From: DAINBT01 sp036732785
GTDB taxonomy: Bacteria; Planctomycetota; Phycisphaerae; Sedimentisphaerales; SM23-30
Reading direction: 5' to 3'
Length of the DNA: 11,917 nucleotides
NCBI GenBank assembly: GCA_964537505.1
Contig: CAZICK010000109.1
Span: forward strand, 1 to 11,917
Within the stretch, counting starts at the first letter, position 1. Each line of letters begins with the position of its first letter. The notes under the pieces were generated by a model. It had not been told where the DNA came from and searched no databases. It worked only from the letters and a program-made list of their open reading frames with translations. The position numbers and the translations under genes were made by a program. Shown piece by piece: positions 6,648-11,917 of the stretch.

Positions 6648-6676
6648 TTTACTTTTCCTTTGAGATGTGTTATCAT
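6648..6676 (+). promoter_or_regulatory. Promoter of the S41 protease gene
   Basis: TTTACT (6648-6653), a 17-bp spacer and TATCAT (6671-6676), with TG at 6668-6669 giving an extended -10. The expected start is near 6683, leaving a leader of about 94 nt before the ATG at 6777. It lies 124 bp after the M50 gene, whose stop is not followed by a clear terminator, so some read-through is also possible. Confidence 0.6.
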
Positions 6677-6680
6677 GGGG

Positions 6681-6718
6681 GCCGGAAATGGAAGAGCCCA
6701 CCGGCACGAAGATGGCTC
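6681..6718 (+). promoter_or_regulatory. Two overlapping alternative hairpins in the S41 leader
   Basis: GCCGG (6681-6685) can pair with CCGGC (6701-6705), and GAGCC (6694-6698) can pair with GGCTC (6714-6718). The two stem-loops overlap, so only one can form at a time. A 25-codon frame (6688-6765) runs through both. This is attenuator-like geometry, but the stems are only 5 bp with 15-nt loops. Confidence 0.2.
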
Positions 6719-6765
6719 CCTTTATTGAGAAACGGCGTTGTCGGCGTCGGTTACACTATTTTTGA
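6688..6765 (+). CDS. Possible 25-codon arginine-rich leader peptide
   Basis: ATG at 6688, stop TGA at 6763-6765, 11 bp before the S41 start. The C-terminal part is EKRRCRRRLHYF, with five arginine codons in six. The start lies only about 5 nt after the predicted transcription start, so it would be almost leaderless. It may be a regulatory leader ORF or chance; nothing but position and the arginine run supports it. Confidence 0.15.
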   Translation: MEEPTGTKMAPFIEKRRCRRRLHYF

Positions 6766-6776
6766 GTAAGGATAAA

Positions 6777-9065
6777 ATGGGTTCGAATAAGAAATTACTT
6801 ACATTGTTATTGACAGCTTTGCTGTTGGTATGGGCAGGTCCTTACGCGGTCAAATACCTTGGGGCGGATAACCCGGCGCCGCCAATCGATAGTACACCGG
6901 CAGTCGGCAACGTTTCGGCTAGTACTTTCTGTGACGTGGGTCGGGCTATGGCGCGTGGTGATTTTGAACTGGCGCGTCAGTATGCAGATCAACTCGATTT
7001 GTCCGATACACAATCGCAATCGATCCACAGTAGGATGCAAAGTCTGTTGGATAGTTATGACGGGCTTATGGGGCGACTTCAGGATGCCAGAAAGAAAGCT
7101 TATCAGGAATATCTTAACAAGGTTCACGAACAGGTCCAGCAGGCCCGCTGGCGTAAAAGTCTTCTGGATGCCAGTGTTGCTTATGAGTTCAAGCTGGATG
7201 ACAAAGGAAAGCTGGAAGACGATCTGCGCGAAAAAATACAAGAGAACTGGCTGGAGTCGCTGGTAGAACTGGTGAAGTCTCATGATCTGGCCGAGAAGAT
7301 GAACCTGAAGGAAGATGTGGATCCGGTTTTGTACGACGAAATCATTGCTCGCGGGCTTGAGATAGCCAAGGATTTTGAAAGTAAAGACGAAGGATTGGAA
7401 GCTTACAGTAAAGTTTACTACCCTTTGACGTTGTTGGATAGGCAGAAATATCAGTATGACGAACTGCATCGGCGATTGCTGCGGCAAGCTATGTTACGGT
7501 CCATGTACGTACCCGATCCCAATACGGAAGGTGTCAGTTGGCAGGAACGGCGTGATGGCGTAACCTCGAATATGATCCGCGAGGCACTGGCCGTGTTGGA
7601 AAGTGGTTACGCGGAAAAACCCGATTTCCACGAAATGGCTTTGCAGGCCCTGGAAAATTGCCTGCTCTTGGCTGAGACGGACAAGTTGAACCAGACATTC
7701 AAACAGCTCGACGATGCGGAGGCTGTCAAGTTTTACAAGGAAAAGCTCTCGTCACGACTGAATGATATCAGGGAGACCCCGGAGAGATTCGCTTATCGTC
7801 GTCATGTGATGTCGCTGCTGGACTATGTGATAAGTGTCAACGAGCAAAGTTTAAAATTTCCTCGTGAAGTCATTATGGCGGAGTTTGCCGAAGGCGCCTT
7901 TTCCGCGGTGGACGAGTACACTTATATGGTTTGGCCGGCAGACAAGAAGGAATTCTACAAGAATATGACCAACGAATTTACCGGGGTGGGTATCATAATC
8001 AACAAGGACAAAGAAGGGTTTTTGAAGGTAGCTTCGCTTGTCAGCCGCGATGCCAGCGCTTATCAGGCCGGACTGGACGCCGATGATACAATTTTGAAAA
8101 TCGACGGCAAAGACGCCAAAACAATCACGTTGGAAAAAGCAGTTACTCTGATCACCGGTCCTCCCGGTACGAAAGTGATGCTTACCATTGATCGGGAAGG
8201 TTTCGATCAGCCGCGTGATTTCTCCGTTACCCGGCGACCGGTTGTAGTGCCCACAATTAAAGGACTGTACCGTGAAGCAGGCAATGGCTGGCAGTATCTG
8301 CTCGATCCAAATGATGGTATCGCTTATGTGCACATGGCACACTTTTCCGGGACAACAACCGAGGATCTGAAACTTACACTGAGTGAGTTAAAAAAACAGA
8401 ATATGCAGGCCCTTATTCTGGATCTGCGCAACAATCCGGGTGGATATCGCGACGGGGCGGTGGAAGTGGTTGATATGTTCGTTTCCTCCGAAGGTGAGAC
8501 GATCATCAGTTGTCGTTATCGAAATCCTCGAAACGAGGAGTTTCTCAGGACGACGAAGGAAGGCACTTTTGACGGCAAACTGCCGATGGCGATTCTGATC
8601 GATTCTGATTCGGCCAGCGCTTCGGAAATTGTCGCCGGTGCTCTCAAGGACCACAATCGAGCTGTGATTGTCGGTACTCGCAGTCACGGTAAGGGCAACG
8701 TCCAGACAATACAACCGTTAAACTCTTCCGACGCTGAGATGAAGATGACCATAGCGTACTACTATTTGCCGAATGGCCGGCGGGTACATCACGATCCGAA
8801 AGATAAAAGCAATGAAGATTACGGAGTCATCCCTAACGTTAATCTGGAACTGACTATTGAGCAATTCATGGAGTTTTATAAGGCGAGATATGACGCGGAG
8901 GTGCTGCATCAGGAGGTTTCACCCGAACATAAAAAAACAGGGAAGTTATTCAGCACAGCCGACTATCTCAAAAGCGATCCGCAATTGCAAATGGCATTGC
9001 TGGTTATGCGAGCCAGGCTATGGGTGGAATCGTTGTCTGAATTCGCCTCCTGCGCCGCGAATTGA
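6777..9065 (+). CDS. S41 carboxy-terminal processing protease (CtpA/Prc family)
   Basis: 762 residues from the ATG at 6777 (AAGGA 4 nt upstream; the frame extends back to TTG 6738). Residues 5-20 are an uncleaved signal anchor or signal peptide (LLTLLLTALLLVW). About 45-360 is a long, largely helical, charged N-terminal region. A PDZ domain covers about 400-488 (GVGIIINKD... AGLDADDTILKIDG... GPPGTKVMLTI). The S41 core follows: GIAYVHMAHF (514-523), LDLRNNPGG (548-556), nucleophile Ser614 in SASASE, Lys639 in SHGKG and Gln643. The Ser-Lys spacing of 25 and Lys-Gln spacing of 4 equal those of E. coli Prc (S452/K477/Q481), so it should be active. These enzymes trim or degrade envelope proteins from their C-termini in the periplasm. 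The gene has its own promoter and is convergent with priA, 64 bp away. Confidence 0.93.
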   Translation: MGSNKKLLTLLLTALLLVWAGPYAVKYLGADNPAPPIDSTPAVGNVSASTFCDVGRAMARGDFELARQYADQLDLSDTQSQSIHSRMQSLLDSYDGLMGRLQDARKKAYQEYLNKVHEQVQQARWRKSLLDASVAYEFKLDDKGKLEDDLREKIQENWLESLVELVKSHDLAEKMNLKEDVDPVLYDEIIARGLEIAKDFESKDEGLEAYSKVYYPLTLLDRQKYQYDELHRRLLRQAMLRSMYVPDPNTEGVSWQERRDGVTSNMIREALAVLESGYAEKPDFHEMALQALENCLLLAETDKLNQTFKQLDDAEAVKFYKEKLSSRLNDIRETPERFAYRRHVMSLLDYVISVNEQSLKFPREVIMAEFAEGAFSAVDEYTYMVWPADKKEFYKNMTNEFTGVGIIINKDKEGFLKVASLVSRDASAYQAGLDADDTILKIDGKDAKTITLEKAVTLITGPPGTKVMLTIDREGFDQPRDFSVTRRPVVVPTIKGLYREAGNGWQYLLDPNDGIAYVHMAHFSGTTTEDLKLTLSELKKQNMQALILDLRNNPGGYRDGAVEVVDMFVSSEGETIISCRYRNPRNEEFLRTTKEGTFDGKLPMAILIDSDSASASEIVAGALKDHNRAVIVGTRSHGKGNVQTIQPLNSSDAEMKMTIAYYYLPNGRRVHHDPKDKSNEDYGVIPNVNLELTIEQFMEFYKARYDAEVLHQEVSPEHKKTGKLFSTADYLKSDPQLQMALLVMRARLWVESLSEFASCAAN

Positions 9066-9129
9066 AGAGGCGCCGTACTACAACCACACTAAGCACCGGC
9101 GAGATCAAACATGACAGAACGGTTGGGTA

Positions 9130-11475
9130 CTATAACAGGTTAATCGGATCAACGTCCACAACCGCCTGGACATTCAATTTTGTCAGATATTGCCGTCGCA
9201 GTTCAGTCAGCAGGGTCTGGATTGGCCCGATGGCGGGGTTTTTTATAATAATTTCCTGACGATGGTAGTTTTCAAGCCTTGCTACGGGGGCCGGCATCGG
9301 TCCGCGAACCTGCACTGCCGTCTGTAATTGCTCATTCAACAGGTCGATGTCCTGACGGAGTTTTTTCCCGGCCAGTTCCAGTTTTTCCAGTTTGGCGTCA
9401 CGCAGGACGATACGAGCCAGTCGGGCAAAAGGAGGCATTCGGCAGCGATCACGGATATTGAGTTCATATTGAGAGAAGCTGTCATAATCGTGATGGCAGG
9501 CAAATTTGACGGCCGGTTCGTCAGGGACAAAACTTTGGACGACAACACGTCCGTCGTCGCAGAGCCGACCGCACCGACCGGCAACCTGCTCAATCAGTTG
9601 AAACGTGCGCTCGGAACTGCGGAAGTCCGGCAGCGACAGGGCAGTGTCGGCATTGAGTACGCCGACCAGCGTTACATTAGGAAAGTCCAGTCCTTTGCCG
9701 ATCATCTGCGTGCCAATGAGTACGTCGATCCGGCCGGCGCCGAAATCGGCCAATACTTCCTGCATGTCCCCGGGCTTGGTCGAATCGCTGTCCATCCGAC
9801 GGAGGCGCACCTGGGGCAGTTTACGCTGAATTTCTTCTTCAGCCCGTTGTGTGCCGGCGCCTAGCAGCAGCAGTTTGTTTTTGCACAGCGGGCATGCTTT
9901 CGGGATCTGACTGCTGTGGAGGCAATAGTGGCACATCACCCAGCTTCGCCGTGCGGAAGCCAGCGCGGCTGGAGTTTTATGACAGGTCAAATTCACATCA
10001 CAATTAGGGCAGGTCAGCACGAACCGGCATGATGGACAAAATACATAACTGCTGTGTCCGCGTCGGTTCAGCAGTAGAATGGCCTGTTTTTTCCGACTGA
10101 GGCAGTGATGCAACTGGGCTTCCAAAAGGCGACTGAGAAGATGCCGTCCTTTTCTTTCCAGTGATTCGGTACACATATTTACCACGGCAACTTTAGGCAG
10201 CGGCAGATTGAGGACCCGTCGGGGCAGCTTGAGCAGTTGAAAGTGGGCCTTCGTTTGACAATTATACAGGCTTTCCAGAGATGGTGTGGCTGAACCAAGG
10301 ATAACGGTAATGTTGTTCATTTGGGCTCGTTTGATCGCTACGTCCCGGCCGTGATAGCGGGGGGCGGAGTCTTGTTTGTAGCTTGGCTCGTGTTCTTCAT
10401 CGACTATAATCAACCCCAGGTTCGGCAGGGGGGCAAAAACCGCCGAGCGAGCACCGACAACTACTTCAGCGCCGCCCTGGGCGATCCATCGCCACTGCTG
10501 ATTACGCTGCGGATCGGTCAGCCCCGAATGCAGCAGCGCGACGTGGCGAAAACGGGCCAGGAATCGGCTGACCGTTTGCGGTGTCAGCGAAATTTCCGGC
10601 ACCAATACCAGGGCCTGCCTGCCTTTTTGCAGGACCTGCTCGATACACCTTATATAGACCTCGGTCTTGCCGCTGCCGGTGACGCCATGGAGCAGTACAG
10701 CCCCAAAGCAGTCCTTGTCAATCAACGGTTTGATCCGGTCCAGTGACTGAAGTTGATCGGCGTTGGGACCAAAACTCGGCTGCGGCTCGGCGGGAATGGC
10801 AAGGTTCGAATGCGGACGAGCCAACTCAAACCGCTGTATTATTTCGATCAGGCCGCACCGGACCAAAGTATCAAAAGGTCCTTTACCGCATTGCAGCTTT
10901 TCAGTCAAATCATTGAGTGGCAACAGGTCGTTCGCGGATAAATCCCGGTCGCTTAGAAAAGACATGATCGCCCGACCTTGGGCGCTGAGCCGCAGCTCGT
11001 TCATTTTTTGCGGATACGCTTTGCCACGGCTGGTAAGACGCAGGTATTTTCGGCGAACCATTCCAACCTGATGTTTGACCGCCGCCGGCACCATCGCCGA
11101 GAGTACCGCTCCCAGCGGGCAGCAATAATAGTCGGCCATCCAGTAGGCTAATCGCATCATCTGCTCGTCGATCAAAGGCTTTTGGTCAACTACTTCATTA
11201 ATGTATTTGACACGTTCGACCGACGTTTCACAAGGGAATTCAACGCAAAACCCAACTTCCAGGCGATTGCCTTTGCCCAAGGCAGCCCGGATACGCTGTC
11301 CCACGGCCAAATTATCGTGCAACTGCTCGGGCAGGGCGTAATCAAAAAGATTGTCGCCGGCCCGGTCAAAAGCGACCCTGACCAACCGCGCATCCCCTGA
11401 ACACACAGAAACGCCCGTGGGCGATTTTCCCCCCGGCTTATCTAACGGTCCAAATAACCCTTGTTCCTGTTCCAT
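9130..11475 (-). CDS. priA: Primosomal replication-restart helicase PriA
   Basis: 781 residues. PriA reloads the replication machinery at stalled forks as a 3'-5' DNA helicase. The N-terminal 3'-end-binding domain begins with VRVAFDRAGDNLFDYALP (33-50). Walker A is GVTGSGKT (264-271), motif II is DEEH (359-362) and motif III is GSATP (394-398). Eight zinc cysteines occur as four pairs, 480/483, 489/492, 515/518 and 528/531. Motif V is GTQMIGKGLDFPNV (588-601) and motif VI is QVAGRCGR (630-637), with Cys where Ala is usual. The first and second zinc-pair halves are separated by a somewhat long linker (about 500-512). The ATG at 11475 gives a 30-residue tail lacking a good ribosome site; TTG at 11385 has AGGGGA 7 nt upstream and would start just before the conserved domain. 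The family assignment is secure, the start is not. Confidence 0.96.
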   Translation of the reverse strand: MEQEQGLFGPLDKPGGKSPTGVSVCSGDARLVRVAFDRAGDNLFDYALPEQLHDNLAVGQRIRAALGKGNRLEVGFCVEFPCETSVERVKYINEVVDQKPLIDEQMMRLAYWMADYYCCPLGAVLSAMVPAAVKHQVGMVRRKYLRLTSRGKAYPQKMNELRLSAQGRAIMSFLSDRDLSANDLLPLNDLTEKLQCGKGPFDTLVRCGLIEIIQRFELARPHSNLAIPAEPQPSFGPNADQLQSLDRIKPLIDKDCFGAVLLHGVTGSGKTEVYIRCIEQVLQKGRQALVLVPEISLTPQTVSRFLARFRHVALLHSGLTDPQRNQQWRWIAQGGAEVVVGARSAVFAPLPNLGLIIVDEEHEPSYKQDSAPRYHGRDVAIKRAQMNNITVILGSATPSLESLYNCQTKAHFQLLKLPRRVLNLPLPKVAVVNMCTESLERKGRHLLSRLLEAQLHHCLSRKKQAILLLNRRGHSSYVFCPSCRFVLTCPNCDVNLTCHKTPAALASARRSWVMCHYCLHSSQIPKACPLCKNKLLLLGAGTQRAEEEIQRKLPQVRLRRMDSDSTKPGDMQEVLADFGAGRIDVLIGTQMIGKGLDFPNVTLVGVLNADTALSLPDFRSSERTFQLIEQVAGRCGRLCDDGRVVVQSFVPDEPAVKFACHHDYDSFSQYELNIRDRCRMPPFARLARIVLRDAKLEKLELAGKKLRQDIDLLNEQLQTAVQVRGPMPAPVARLENYHRQEIIIKNPAIGPIQTLLTELRRQYLTKLNVQAVVDVDPINLL

Positions 11476-11549
11476 AGGCGGCGTTCCCTGAGCCTATACG
11501 TTCAAGATGTACTCATCATAATCATAAAGCTCTATGCTGATTTTCGTAC

Positions 11550-11577
11550 ATTATCACCATAAGCGGTTGTTTGTCCA
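11550..11577 (-). promoter_or_regulatory. Promoter of priA
   Basis: Read on the minus strand: TGGACA (11577-11572), a 16-bp spacer, then GATAAT (11555-11550), each 5/6 to consensus. Transcription should start near 11543, giving a leader of about 68 nt before the ATG at 11475. Confidence 0.6.
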
Positions 11578-11785
11578 GTCTCACCTTGGGCTGTGTATAG
11601 GTAGAGGTCACAAGTCAGAAGAGCCGGTCGGCAGGAGCGGCGGCTACGCGCCGGGCGAGATTTGATTGATTGTATCTATGAATATCTATATTACTCGAAC
11701 CAACCGTTTTAAGTAGGCAAACACACATAACTACTTTACGAACACTTAGTTATAAGGCATAAGCAAACAGAAATATCAGGACTGC

Positions 11786-11820
11786 CAGTGCCTAGTGCCT
11801 AGTGCCTCGTGCCTGCTGCC
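11786..11820. repeat. Tandem heptanucleotide repeat, five units
   Basis: Five 7-bp units lie in phase: CAGTGCC, TAGTGCC, TAGTGCC, TCGTGCC, TGCTGCC. The two central units are identical and the outer ones have drifted by one to two bases. A partial unit (CTGCC, 11782-11786) leads into it. It is a short tandem repeat in non-coding DNA, with no spacers, so it is not a CRISPR. Confidence 0.8.
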
Positions 11821-11823
11821 TTT

Positions 11824-11855
11824 AAACTGAACGATTCGTTAGAATAGGTCAGTTT
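11824..11855. repeat. 7-bp inverted repeat near the right edge
   Basis: AAACTGA (11824-11830) is the exact complement of TCAGTTT (11849-11855) across 18 nt, and AACG-ATT-CGTT (11830-11840) forms a smaller nested alternative. It directly follows the heptamer repeat. It could be an operator or the leader structure of a gene beyond the window. Confidence 0.35.
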
Positions 11856-11917
11856 GATTATTTAAATGGTTCCTCATAAGAATCTGTACAGAACACGAGG
11901 CTAAGAACTGCTGTATC

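Larger units (their letters stand above)
11578..11917. other. Non-coding stretch at the right edge
   Basis: No convincing ORF is present in either direction. The stretch contains a GC-rich inverted repeat, CGGCG (11638-11642) with CGCCG (11649-11653), an AT-rich stretch, the heptanucleotide repeat at 11786-11820 and the hairpin at 11824-11855. No clear promoter toward the right edge was found. Confidence 0.6.

Noticed and set aside
9075..9130. Bidirectional terminator between the S41 gene and priA
   Set aside because: GTAC and AACC segments pair with GGTT and GTAC but with mismatches between and a loop of more than 30 nt; too weak to call.
9328..9864. 178-codon plus-strand ORF
   Set aside because: Shadow of priA, covering helicase motif regions; no independent ribosome site or domain.
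10803..10815. tRNA T-loop-like GGTTCGAATGC
   Set aside because: It lies within priA and no acceptor, D or anticodon stems surround it.
11786..11820. CRISPR-like repeats
   Set aside because: Units are 7 bp and contiguous with no spacers; this is a simple tandem repeat.
11854..11882. Promoter TTGATT-17-TAAGAA toward the right edge
   Set aside because: The -10 matches only three of six positions and no gene is visible downstream in the window.

Overview
The window looks like a piece of a planctomycete chromosome, most likely of the Phycisphaerae/Sedimentisphaerales type. This is inferred from gene content only: a tryptophan-rich surface protein with one dockerin-like calcium loop at its C-terminus, a GAF-HlyD gene next to a PqqD-M50-HlyD gene, and a long carboxy-terminal processing protease. 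No rRNA, tRNA, CRISPR array or insertion sequence was seen.

Layout. (1) Bases 1-1593 hold the end of an unidentified reading frame. It overlaps by ATGA a 497-codon gene for a probable extracytoplasmic DUF7901/dockerin-like protein, which is followed by two hairpins, the second a strong intrinsic terminator. (2) Bases 1692-2353 are a long spacer. It carries an exact-consensus sigma70 promoter (TTGACA-17-TATAAT), an operator-like palindrome, a 58-codon TTG ORF behind a strong ribosome site, a run of G-tracts, a small hairpin with a T-tract and a 96-bp inverted-repeat structure. No known gene explains it. (3) Bases 2354-6524 hold two adjacent genes, 22 bp apart: a cytosolic GAF plus periplasmic HlyD adaptor, and a PqqD-like plus site-2-type M50 protease plus HlyD-like protein. 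(4) Bases 6525-6776 hold a promoter and leader for the next gene. (5) Bases 6777-9065 encode an exported S41 protease with an intact Ser/Lys/Gln active site. (6) priA, the replication-restart helicase, lies convergently on the minus strand (9130-11475) with its own promoter. (7) Bases 11578-11917 are non-coding, with a heptanucleotide tandem repeat and a hairpin.

Working together. The GAF-HlyD and PqqD-M50-HlyD proteins probably form one envelope complex. PqqD-like domains bind peptides, M50 enzymes cut in the membrane, and HlyD modules span the periplasm, so substrate recognition, membrane proteolysis and export or sensing could be coupled, with the GAF region as a cytosolic input. The S41 protease is a second envelope protease close by, but its own promoter argues against a strict operon. 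priA is housekeeping. The most interesting part is the adaptor/protease pair together with the unexplained, strongly promoted spacer upstream of it.
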